From Amanita rubescens (Eukaryota; Basidiomycota; Agaricomycetes; Agaricales; Amanitaceae), in the NCBI GenBank assembly GCA_015039365.1, contig WION01000004.1:620001-684000 (forward strand): a stretch of 64,000 nt of DNA, in the 5' to 3' direction. Of the stretch, positions 1-9,678 are shown in pieces. The notes under the pieces are model-generated. The model had not been told where the DNA came from. It saw only the letters and a program-made list of their open reading frames with translations, and made no database searches. A program made the translations under genes and the position numbers. The number at the start of each line of letters is the position of its first letter. The stretch's first letter is position 1.

Positions 1-484
1 GCCAACCCTAATATCGTCATTGCTCTGGCCGGAAACAAGCTCGACCTTGTACAGCCCTCCACTTCCTCTTCTGATGCATCGGCATCCTCTGAATCCGATG
101 GTGAACCCGACGATGCTACAGCTACACCAGGTGAATCGCCGCCACCGGAAGGGACACCTGAGACGCTTAGACAAGTCCCGAGTGAGGAAGCCCAAGCATA
201 TGCAACCGAAGCGGGGCTGTTGTTCTTCGAGACTAGCGCCAAGACAGGCGAGAACATTTTGGAGTTATTTACAGAGATAGGTGAGCTATTGGTATTACAG
301 ACTGCTATAGCCCCACTCAAACGACGTCACAGCCAAGAAGATCCCGATTGAACACATTTTAGCTGCGTCAAAGGGCGGTTCTAACCGCGCGGGCGCAGCA
401 GGCTCTCGTGCAGGTGGCTCGCGGCAAAATAATGTCAATCTGGAAGAGAACTCCGCCAATCCAAAGGGTGGCTGCATTTGTTGA
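1..484 (+). CDS. VPS21: Rab5-family small GTPase, C-terminal part (partial)
   Basis: Only the 3' part is in the window; the coding frame is open from base 1. It reads through the guanine-binding NKLD motif (bases 46-57) and the second guanine-specificity motif ETSAKTGEN (about 226-252). A roughly 50-nt intron (289-341, gtgagc...cacag) follows, and the last exon ends in CIC, a CXC-type double geranylgeranylation signal. ETSAKTGEN and the tail match endosomal Rab5/Vps21/Ypt5 GTPases, which control early endosome fusion. Unlike yeast Vps21, about 30 extra residues rich in Ser, Asp, Glu and Pro lie between NKLD and the SAK motif. The G1-G3 motifs lie upstream of the window. The gene converges on the arrestin-like gene, with about 196 bp between the stop codons. 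Family assignment is firm; the exact paralogue is inferred. Confidence 0.85.
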
Positions 485-680
485 TGATAGACTCTTTCCC
501 ATGACACTTAATATTACTCTTTATGCTAGTTTTCCGAGCGCCCACACTGCTTCCTGTCTCTTTGTCGGCATACATCATATCCGATTGTAATCTGTTGAAC
601 CTTTTCTTAGAATACAAATGACATGGTACTATGGGAAATTCTACTCTGAAACAGCATGATAAATGTAGTCCATGCATGCA

Positions 681-2632
681 TCAGTCAACGTAGGGCGGTG
701 GACGTGTCACATGCTCTTGTTCATTATGGGGATCTGGGATCAAATATGGAGGCGGGGCGTGTCCATGTGATGGCTGGATATTGTTAGATGAGAGTGTATG
801 CGGCGGAGGCTCGATAGGATGATATGAAGCGACCAACATCGGAGATGCATGTTGAGGGGATCCACGCCTTATCTGCGCTGGAGATCGAAACTCGGAATCT
901 ATTGAAGGTGGCGGGTCCGAAGGATCATCCATTGCAGGTGGAGGCGGCGGATGATCTTCAGCAATGACAACATTCTGCCCATGGTCGAGAACAAGACCAA
1001 GGGCTTCCTCTATGACTCTATCTGTTTGACGAATATCGGTCAAAACGGTCAAATCAGTATCGTGTGTCGCCATTTCCATGGTCGGTGGAGGAGTCGAAGA
1101 ACGTTGTATGTCTTCCGAATGTCCGTCGAATTGCTCAGCGCTAGAAAAGCCGAATTCGAGACCTTCACCGAATATGGCCGGAGATTGAGGAAAGGAATGA
1201 TATAACTCATCGGGGTCCGTCTCTGGAATAATGATTTCGGACTCGGATTCCAGAAATGTCGGTAGATGAGTGGAGGTTGACGCTTCTGCGGCGGACGACG
1301 AGAAAGGTGGTGGAGCGTCACGATCGTCGAAAGGGGGAGGAGCTCCTGCGAAGCTTGGACCAGCTTCGCCTTCCGAATAATGGGGAACATCCAAGTCAGT
1401 TTCTTCCTGTCTGACTGTTCTGGCAGGAGGGCGATCGTGTTTCTTCTGGTAAGCCTCGTCCAGGGACTGTGCAACTTCGGGAAGAGGAGCAGAAGGCGGA
1501 AGAATCGTGACTGGGATTGACACATGCGAGATACGCTCAGTACGAGTGGACATATCCACGAATGCGACGTGGACATTGATTCTAAAGGTCACAGAGTGCA
1601 AAAGGGTGAACTGTGTGATCGAAGCACCCTCAGCGTCGCTCTCTAGGTCTCCATAACCAACCGTCAGTAGATCGGCGGGCTGAAAACGAGACTGCGGGTG
1701 CGGTGAATGAAGCACTTGCCGCAACTTGATGTCTCTAGAGGCATGAAACCGACATGTCGCACCCGAGTGCGCGATAACAGTGCGATACGATGACCCTAAG
1801 AATAATGGCGATTGAGGGCCTTTGAGGACTTGACGTTGGGATGGCATTTGACACGGAAGGACCGTCGACTGGACTCGTCGAATGCATTAATCGTAGCAGG
1901 GGGAAGATCTTCAGTCGTCTTCCGAGCCTTGATAATCACCATCGTCTCTCTTGACCTTGGTAATTCGGACAAGCTCTGTCCTCACGTTACGTAGTCTTAA
2001 GCCCTTGTCTACAACGAGCTCTCTGCTTGGAGGGGGTACTGTAATATAGACAGGAATTGATTCGCCGACTTTAAAAGTGGTTCGCGGAACTTGGATCTCA
2101 ATTCTCGTCGGATTATCTATGTGAAATGTTTCTGGGGAGGCAAAGAGGGAATGCGCGTGCGCGCTGTATCGACGGGTATGCACAATCGTACATTTGGAGA
2201 ACGGAGGATGGGACTGATCCGAAGGCAACAGGGTCGCGGTGAGCACATGGGACAGACTAGAATGTGGGGTCCCAATTGACTGGGGAGTGTCTTCCGCCAA
2301 CGGAATTGCAAAATGGAAGGCTAGAGGGTAAGATCGAAGACTCGGAATTGGATTCGAAAAGGACGAGTTGAGTCAGGGCGAGCTCTACTTCGTGTAGGTA
2401 CGCCGACTCGCATGTACGAAGAGACACGAGCCTGGATAGACGGATAATTAGATAGTTAGCAAGGAGGATGAAATACCTACACTTGAGACCAGCGACCAGG
2501 TTCAGCTCCTTTTATCTGAAGCTCGCCTTCGATTGCAGCATTTTCGCCCTCAGCGCCCAAATAACCCTTTTGAAAGTTGACAGGAGTTTGCAGGGGGAAC
2601 GAGGAGTAACTGGGGCGAGGCAGAGAGACCAT
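681..2632 (-). CDS. Arrestin-like (ART) protein with PPxY motifs; reading frame broken by one base
   Basis: Exons are 2632-2481, 2431-1940 and 1873-681, with introns of 49 and 66 nt. The first two exons give an arrestin-N-like beta sandwich (about residues 1-200); exon 3 continues the arrestin C domain (CRFHASRDIKLRQVL). A long Pro/Ser-rich tail follows, with two PPPY motifs in the last 35 residues. PPxY motifs bind WW domains of Rsp5/Nedd4 ubiquitin ligases, so the expected role is an adaptor for plasma-membrane transporter endocytosis. The exons sum to 1837 nt, one more than a multiple of three. The frame changes within exon 2 at an A4 run (2310-2313): LPSSLPF is read before it and IPLAEDTPQSIGTPHSSLSHVL after it in another frame. 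The gene is either a recent pseudogene or carries a one-base sequence error. The start is chosen because MVSLPRPSYSSFPLQTPV leads directly into the domain. Confidence 0.78.
2310..2313 (-). other. Putative one-base insertion in the arrestin-like gene
   Basis: The coding strand reads CCATTTTGCAATT. With one T fewer the conserved stretch would continue in frame across this point. No GT-AG intron fits here, and the exon lengths independently show one surplus base. Confidence 0.7.
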
Positions 2633-2722
2633 GTTCGTACGTCGGTGGTTCTTCCATGGTTAAAATCCATGGCAGTGCAAACCGATAATACAATGATATT
2701 ACAACACGGTATAGTACTAGTA

Positions 2723-5547
2723 CTAAGCACACTCTACACGCGCAAGGCTCTCCAATTCTCTGAACATCACTTCGTCCGTCGCTACGTCCCGGTGCATCAG
2801 CATCTCCAGCGCCATCTCCCGGTGTCCTCCCAACAGTCCAGTGCCCCTTTCCACCCCGCTCTCTCCGGCTTCCCCATACCCCATCCCAAACGACAGTGTC
2901 GGCGTCACCGTCTGACTCGTGTCAAACGGGTCTTCCCCATCATCCAATATTTTCATCGCTTCCACTGCACGCCTCGCCGCAACCATGAAGTTCTTGTGGT
3001 CAGGGTACCATAGGAACTTGCGGATCAACCTCATCATCACACTCTTGAATCCTAGCCTACGATCTTTCTTCAATATTTGCTTCACGCTGGGTGGAGCCAA
3101 GAATGCCAAGGAATAGATAGCCATCAGATTTTTCTCCACGTATCCCATCCACGTCTCTCTCATGACCAGTTGAAAGTCGGCATCGGCCACAGGAAGACGG
3201 TGAACAAGTGATTCAAATAATTGCTTGAAAGAGGCGTGAGGTACGGCTTGCGCAATGACTTGACGATTTGAATCTGTTTGACTCATTTTGGTAAACACTT
3301 CGAGTGCCGCATCAGCCAATGAGGGAGGCTTGGGCGATCCGCTCAGCTGTACCAGACCATAAGGCGAAACAGATTCTGTTGAATCAATCAGATATGAAGC
3401 GACCAGACTGAAGGCAAGCTGGGGCACGATAATTCTAGGGGCTGACGTCTGGCTGTTGTGCGTCATGTCGATGAATGGCGCGACGTTAACTAGAGTGTAT
3501 AAGACATGTTTGCGTAACGCAACGAGGTCAACTAGGGACAACGCTGGCGACGCTGGTAGTATATCTTCTCCGGTTCGTTCCGCCGTGCACAAGCGGAGAA
3601 GTATCGGTAAAACTCGGTCGTGATGACTCATGAATTTGGCATTGTCAAAGATGAGCGAAAAGTTGCGCAGCAAATTCGAGATGGTAAGAATCATGTTTGC
3701 TGGACGCTGACGAGGACCAAACCGGAAATCTTTTGCGCCTTGCCTATCTTTTAGCGCAGCAAAAGGCCGAGTTTCATCGTCAATAATCATGTTTACGAGC
3801 TCTCGATTCGTCACGAATTGCACTTGAGCTCCAACCATCGGGTCATGGACGTCTCGGAAAGCGACCTCTTCAAGAAGGTCGAGAATTTCTTCGAATAGGT
3901 CCATGCATTGCATGATAGGAAAACCTGTGCCTTGGGTTGGTCCGCGCATTGTTGACAGTAACGTAAGCGTAGTCAGAGCATAGGATAATTCGACCGATAA
4001 CCGTGAACGAATTGACATCGTAAGAGCCTCAATGTCGACGATGCCCCAGTCATTTATATCCCGCAAGGGATGAGGTGCAGGGTTCGTGTGTTCTGCTTCG
4101 AAAGTCTTCAAGTCCCGACCGCCATACGTTTTAATCTCGCGTCCGAGAGGCACATATTCAATCTTCCTGCGGACAGGCTGTCCAGGTTTCTGGTTAGACT
4201 CCACTGACGAGCCCGAGGAAGCAGGCATCTACAAACACCATTAGATATTGGAAACATTGCCAAACATTCGTGAACGTACCGCGTTGCCTTCTGGTGGTTC
4301 TGGGTATGCACTTGATTTAGCGCAATCAAAACCGGGTTAAACGCTGATTTACCTGTTTTCTGTCTTGCTCGTTTATTATCTCCTTCGAACTCCATTTTGC
4401 GCTTGATGCCTTGCACGTCTTGGTCGAGAACGTTCTCTGCCAACTCGGCTACCCCTTCTGACTGTGGTATAGACGGAATGCCATCAGCCGAAGCGATAGA
4501 GGTGACATTAGTGGGCCCTGGGGCGCTGGAATGAGTGTTAAACGAGCTAGATGATGGTCGTTGGGTCGAAGTCACGGGCGTAGCCTGTGGAATTTGCGCG
4601 CTCAGGTTAACTGAACCGTGAATTGGACCCACAGGCTGCCCTAACGACGGGTTCATTGAGTTGTTTCCTGATCGTTGCATCTGGGCCGGTGCGTTGGGTT
4701 GCGTTAGCCCAGGCACCCCCTGCATAGGCCGGTTTTGCATCGCAGGGGCGGCTTGGGCTTGAAATGGAGCAGCAGGTGGTCGAGGTGCCATTTGCATCCG
4801 CTTCTGATGATCTGGCATGTTACGCTTGTATAACTCTTCAAATGGATACAGAATGGCCATGTAATATTGGGATAGCATATTTGCAACAGACGTTGAGCCG
4901 TTGGCTTGCGGCTGTGGAAATTCTTCTGGCAGATCAAATTGGGCCGCGATAAGGCCCCATCCGCTTCTGTTCGTGATCTAATGGAAGGATTAGAAATAGC
5001 AAATGTGGAGCAAAGTGCCACATACAGCATGGCCACCACCGTTGTGTTGCACAAGTCCCCACAATTTGAAGAGATTGACATCTTTTCCGGCAAGGCGAAA
5101 GGATCCCACTTCCGACGAAGGCTCTATGAGCTTCCAAGGTGAATTTGTGTGGTCATAATCTGGGGTCGGCAAACCAGTGAGGGCGGGAGGAAGAGGAGTA
5201 TTGCGTTTCGACATGACATTTGCAAGACCATTTAGAAATACTTGTTGTCTTTGTCGGAGCTGTAGGGCGGCTTGCGTTGAATTGCGAGCGGCACTGGGCT
5301 GGGCCATTGTGGGATCAAGGAAAGATGTGTTGACGACAGAATTAGAAGCAGTATGATTGTTCGGAATCTGAAAATTGGTATTCAAGGAGTTGTTCAAAAG
5401 GTCGGATGGATAGGTGGCAGAGCCGCCGAGAAACGGTGCCGAGCCAGCTCCACTTGCGGAAGCGGATGCAGTTCTGTTATTTGCTAGCCTGGCTTGCCCC
5501 GCTGCATTGAGTGCTGCCATTTGTTTTGCTGCTTGAGTTGGGTCCAT
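2723..5547 (-). CDS. SWI1: SWI/SNF chromatin-remodelling subunit Swi1 (ARID protein)
   Basis: Four exons: 5547-5026, 4977-4353, a 20-nt micro-exon 4299-4280, and 4228-2723 (2673 nt, 890 aa). Residues about 80-195 form an ARID/BRIGHT DNA-binding domain (RQQVFLNGLANVMSKR, LFKLWGLVQHNGGG, then after the intron WGLIAAQFDLPEEF, QYYMAILYPFEELY). A low-complexity Pro/Gln/Ser stretch follows. The C-terminal half contains the fungal Swi1 signature RRKIEYVPLGREIKTYGGRD and a helical armadillo-like region. It acts in the nucleus as the ARID subunit of SWI/SNF. The start at 5547 is the first Met in the conserved frame, but the frame stays open upstream to about 5660. That stretch encodes QQPGLSNFPVNQQFDSTAQT-like sequence, so a short upstream exon may add residues. 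The gene is divergent from the DUF1764 gene. Confidence 0.9.
4280..4299 (-). other. SWI1: 20-nt micro-exon of SWI1
   Basis: It lies between introns 4300-4352 and 4229-4279. Including it encodes EPPEGNA and keeps the frame between ...RARQKT and MPASSGSS. Skipping it would break the frame. Confidence 0.8.
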
Positions 5548-5680
5548 GTTGAAGAAGCCCGTCTGGGCGGTGGAATCGAACTGTTGGTTAACAGGAAAAT
5601 TCGATAAGCCGGGTTGCTGCCGGAGGTGGTGGTGTTGTCCATTCTGGGGCCTAGAGTGATAGTTAGAGAAGAAAAAGAAG

Positions 5681-5701
5681 AGAAAGAAAGAAAGAAAGAA
5701 A
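5681..5701 (+). repeat. Short GAAA microsatellite
   Basis: About five GAAA units lie just upstream of the SWI1 coding region. On the gene's strand this is a CTTT polypyrimidine run before a possible ctctag 3' splice site, so it may belong to a 5' intron or leader of SWI1. Confidence 0.7.
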
Positions 5702-5848
5702 CGGACAGCATATTGCAGGTTGAAGAGCGTCTAAGTAATCCGAACTCGCCTCGCAACGAGACCTAGTACTATGGTATACCCACCGCTACGCTGCGCGCCC
5801 AACTTCGTCGTGACGTGACAGCTGCTTTGCCAGCCCAACACCTCGCAC

Positions 5849-6437
5849 ATGTCCGAAATCGACAAAATTTTCGCAGCCAAGGGCAAGGTGAAGCTTGCTG
5901 ATCCCAAGCCCACAGTCTCGTCTACTTCATCCAAACACATCAAAAAAAAGCGAAAGCACGAAACTAATCTGCCACAGGTTGACGTTCCCGGAGGTGACCC
6001 TCCGTCAAATAGCAAAAAACGCCCTGAACCGGAGACCATTATTGATCCCTCCTCTGATATCCATCATAAGCGTCCTAAACTCGACAGAGCATCCAATCCC
6101 CCTCCAAAACCCAAGTCAAAGCGATCCATCGAAAAAGACGACGAGGCGACATTTAAGGATTCGAGAGGGTCCACAGCTCGTAAGTTTTCAACTATCCTGA
6201 CTTCACAGTCAAATCCAATCGTTCAGGGCGAACGACGGAGGAAGGTTGGCTAGTTTACAAGGAAGAAGAACTGGGGATTCGCGAAGATGGGGGTGGTACG
6301 TTTATAGCCCTCATGGTTGACACGCTTTTGAATCGATTCTTTAAGACACTCCTCTGTGCCCATTCGATTGTGACTGTTGTAAGTTTTTTTTATCCAGACT
6401 TGCAATCGTCCTGCTAGATTTTTCATCAGGTTTTTGA
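5849..6437 (+). CDS. DUF1764-family small nuclear-type protein
   Basis: Exons are 5849-6179, 6227-6295, 6346-6378 and 6430-6437. The N-terminal two thirds are Lys/Ser/Pro-rich and basic (KKKRKH, KKRPEPE, KRPKLD), resembling nuclear localisation signals. The conserved C-terminal domain is FKDSRG...RRTTEEGWLVYKEEELGI...DTPLCPFDCDCCF, the hallmark end of DUF1764 proteins. The last intron sits inside the penultimate Cys codon, so the final exon encodes only the end of a Cys codon, Phe and the stop. A plain open-frame reading misses the conserved domain because translation stops inside intron 1. Function is unknown in the family. Confidence 0.85.
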
Positions 6438-6741
6438 GGTCTCTGCCATCCTTTGCATACCAGCGCCGCATCCTATCATTGAATTTATGACCCAGTGTAC
6501 GGTCTGCAAAATTATCACGTAAATTGGATGAGTACATCTATACTCGGCTCTATCGAAGCCTCTCAAACGGCCATCCGGCATTGGTTTGTAGAGGTCAATA
6601 TGCAGCCAAAATGGAATCCCGCACTTGCAGTTTCCGTGTATCTTAATTCACGGAAGTGATGTAAACAATTAGGCTAGGGATACATGCAATTACCATATGT
6701 ATTGGCGAGTGCTTGTATGTAACATGATAATGGGCACAACA
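6438..6741. other. Intergenic 3' region between convergent genes
   Basis: About 300 bp between the stops of the DUF1764 gene (+) and the cyclin H gene (-). I see only AT-rich 3' flanking sequence and no gene. A 95-codon minus-strand frame reaching back to 6250 overlaps the DUF1764 exons and has no recognisable similarity. Confidence 0.6.
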
Positions 6742-7954
6742 TCACTCGTCATCGTCATCATAATCAACTAGCCCTGGTCGCTGAGTCTCGTTCTTCAGCT
6801 CCTCGCCGAAGGGATCCTCTGCCACAGTATTCTGTAGTATTTCCATCTTTCTTGCTCTTTTTTCTTCGGCCAGTCTCTCTCCTTCGGCCTTTTTGGCAAG
6901 GTAAGCTTTGGTTCCGGGCACCTTTTCAGGATTCTTGCATATCCGCAATCTTCTATCGACCTCACGAACAGCCTCGACGTCTGGTATTTGTCCCGAGGAT
7001 AGAATCAGTGACTGTATTGCTTCTACGGTCGACCTGAGTGCCGCTGCAGATATCTTAGCATCAAGTAGGTCAGCAGGTACCTTGGCTTCTGACCACATCG
7101 TCGCAGCTTCTGGAGATACTGATGACAGAGCAGCGAGGGCGATTTGTGAAGGAGTGTAGATAAATTCGGCATCTGTCAAGCGAGATGCACGGACATGGCC
7201 CAAGGCTTCGTCGTAGACAGACATCGGCAGGTGGATTGCATCGGGGAGGTTCTTTGAATGATAAGTGAAAATGTCAACACCCATTTTGAAGCATTACACA
7301 CTTGTAAATCCAGCCAAATGCCCCACAGTGCTCGATGAGCATGCCATACGGAGAATTCGAATCCAAGACTCTGAGCAACTAAAAACTCCAAATCGAGAAC
7401 ATCTGATGGTGTGGTTTTTGGGATATGAGAAGCATATGTGTCTATGGAAATCGGGTTATTCGTCGTTTTCGTCGCAAGATATAACGCAGTCAATCTAATT
7501 CATGACCATCAAGGTGAAAAGCAGAGCTAGTTATAACGTACATGACGTTTTTAGGATGCCAATCCATTACAGTGTTTCTTAGATAAAATCGTTTGAGATA
7601 GGTGACGGCGGTCGCTTCGACCTCCTCTGGGAATCGGAACAAGGCACATAGCTGATTGATTTTGCTGACATATAACTTCACCAGAAGTAGTTCCTCATCC
7701 GCATCGAGAAAGGACACATTCGCGGAAGATCCTGGCTGACACGGTTGGAGTGAGTTCATTGGCGGACGAAACTGAATATGAAATACCTCGGCTGCCTCAA
7801 AAGTGTTGCGGATTGCAGTGACGGCTGCGTCATTGAAAGATTTACGGATGTACGAAAGCTGTTCAGGTGAATATCTCCAATTTCTGAACTGAGTGCTGGC
7901 CTCGTAGAGTGGTTTCTTAGGGTCAACCGAGTCTTGCGTGGCAGAAGTTGTCAT
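6742..7954 (-). CDS. CCL1: Cyclin H (TFIIH/CAK cyclin subunit, Ccl1-like)
   Basis: Three exons (7954-7542, 7494-7302, 7251-6742) encode 371 aa. The N-terminal segment YEASTQFRNWRYSPEQLSYIR is typical of cyclin H. The first cyclin box follows (DEELLLVKLYVSKINQLCALFRFPEEVEATAVTYLKRFYL... across the splice to LTALYLATKTTNN). The second fold contains the paired segments EFLVAQSLGFEFSVWHAHRAL and YTPSQIALAAL. The C-terminal tail is acidic and Lys-rich (VDYDDDDE). Cyclin H activates Cdk7/Kin28 in TFIIH, which phosphorylates the RNA polymerase II C-terminal domain. Intron phases are consistent throughout. Confidence 0.9.
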
Positions 7955-7996
7955 GTTCCAACCACACGTAATTATGATGACTTCTTTCTACTGTAT

Positions 7997-8619
7997 TCAA
8001 TGCTCTTTCTTCCACGCTGTAATCCAGTCCACAATTCGCCTAACATTTGACTCCATGTCCTCCATGGTCTCACTCTTTAACTCAACGACTATTTCTGGCG
8101 GATAAGACGACCGCGCCTCCTCTAAAACAACTTGCATTATCTCAGCCTCGTTGTTTTCCCGTATTTTTTTCAATGGGTAATCTCTAGCTTCAGATCAGAG
8201 TGAGGGGTTGGTATCGCGACGAAGGACAAACCGCTTTTCGAGCCTGTCCCAGAGCTGTGTGTGGTTGCAAGTGAGGACGACAACAAGATCAGCCCAGCGT
8301 TCAGGAAAAATTTCGCATGTGTGCCAGTCGAGGATAACACTGCCGTCAGTTACAATCGGTTCTAGTTCATCCACAAGCTTTCAATGCGTTAGACGTAGCG
8401 CAAGAAAAGGGAAAGAAAACAGACCCTGTCTTCGTCCACGGTATAGCTTTGCCACTCCTCATCGTATTCCTCATAGAGGCCCCTTTCCTTTACCCAATCC
8501 CCAACATTGATGTGTTGAAGAGGTGATGGTGATTCGTTCACTAGCAACTGAGCGTGTGTTGATTTTCCTGTGCCTGGTGTCCCTGTTATGACGATAACGG
8601 GACCTTTGGCGATTGTCAT
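7997..8619 (-). CDS. FAP7: Adenylate kinase isoenzyme 6 homologue Fap7 (ribosome biogenesis)
   Basis: Exons 8619-8425, 8377-8232 and 8183-7997 encode 175 aa. Walker A is GTPGTGKSTHAQLL near residue 10. The segments INVGDWVKERGLYEEYDEEWQSY, VVLTCNHTQLWDRLEKR and NNEAEIMQVVLEEARSSYPPEIV follow, and the protein ends at IVDWITAWKKEH. This is the full length usual for Fap7/hCINAP, a nuclear adenylate kinase and ATPase required for a late step of 18S rRNA maturation through Rps14. An upstream in-frame Met at 8646 would add nine residues. The Met at 8619 was preferred because it starts just before the conserved strand and leaves a 37-bp gap to the divergent neighbour. Confidence 0.93.
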
Positions 8620-8656
8620 GATAGAAATTAGGGCACACACTCCCACGGTATCACTA

Positions 8657-9517
8657 ATGCCAATGGACGACGACGAGATTATAAGCGTCTTGCCAGTACA
8701 CTATTCCAATAAATTGGGCACAGATCTACAACTGCATCAATTTCCCCTTCAGGTCCGACCACTACAAGTTCCTCCAACTGCATCTGCTAGCGGAAAACGA
8801 ATTTCGGCCAGAGTCAAACCCAATGTGCGACGAATCGAAATTCAAGTTCCAAACGACACTCGACCCGACATGTGGAACCCACAGCGTGCAAAAGATTTGG
8901 GGGCTGCCCAACTCGAGGACGATCGTGAAAAAAATCAAGATCAAAGGAACAAAGAAGGACAGGAGCCTCGCTTGAGTGAGGTGCGCCTAAAAAGCGAAGA
9001 AATTGCTCAACATGGCGTTCACATGTTGGGTGTACTTCATGAAGGTACGTTATTTCACATTCCGAGCACTTTTTTCAATCTGATTATGTTCAGGTCGTCT
9101 ACATCTCCACCCGATTAGCGAGTTGCATCAGTTTCGACCGACGTTGACGTATCTAGACGCGCAATCTAGGAAAAACAAACGCTCTAGGACAGGAGTAGGC
9201 TCTGAATCTGACGATGATGATGACCCTCCTCCAGACCCCGATGAAGCACAACCAGTGGCATCCTCATCGAAGGGGAAGGAAAAGAAACCAGCTGAAATGA
9301 GAGAAATTAACGTGTCGACCAGGAAGACGGACGACAAGGGAATGACACAGGGTCTGTCAACAGTGCGGAGAGAGATGCTCCAGATAATCAGAGCAGAGGA
9401 AGAAGAGGAATGGCTCAAATACGAATACTATAACGTTACAGTAAGAAATATATTCACCAGCGTTCGATACAATGGTGCTGACATCTGGAATTTAGACTAA
9501 CACATCAGAAGAAATAA
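8657..9517 (+). CDS. RPC37: RNA polymerase III subunit Rpc37/RPC5 (Sin_N family)
   Basis: Exons 8657-9044, 9094-9440 and 9509-9517 encode 247 aa. The start region DDDEIISVLPVHYSNKLGTDLQLHQFPLQ and the following ARVKPNVRRIEIQVPNDT match the N-terminal half of the Sin_N family. That half pairs with Rpc53 in a TFIIF-like heterodimer of Pol III that works in termination and reinitiation. The middle contains GVLHEGRLHLHPISELHQFRP spanning intron 1, then an acidic, Lys-rich linker. The last exon contributes only KK and the stop. An alternative Met at 8663 is in the same frame. Confidence 0.85.
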
Positions 9518-9678
9518 TGGAATCTGTAATCTCAAAAAGCAATGTACCAGTGCAATGCACAAGTGACATGGCTACATTTCTCAAAGATATACCAGGGCTC
9601 TAGAAGGCCTTTCTTTAATACTACAAGCACTGTCATGTACTCGCAAATTGTCACATTTATTGTCACATCCAAACTGCC

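Noticed and set aside
6250..6537. 95-codon minus-strand open frame
   Set aside because: It overlaps the clearly conserved DUF1764 exons on the plus strand and shows no recognisable domain or splice partners.
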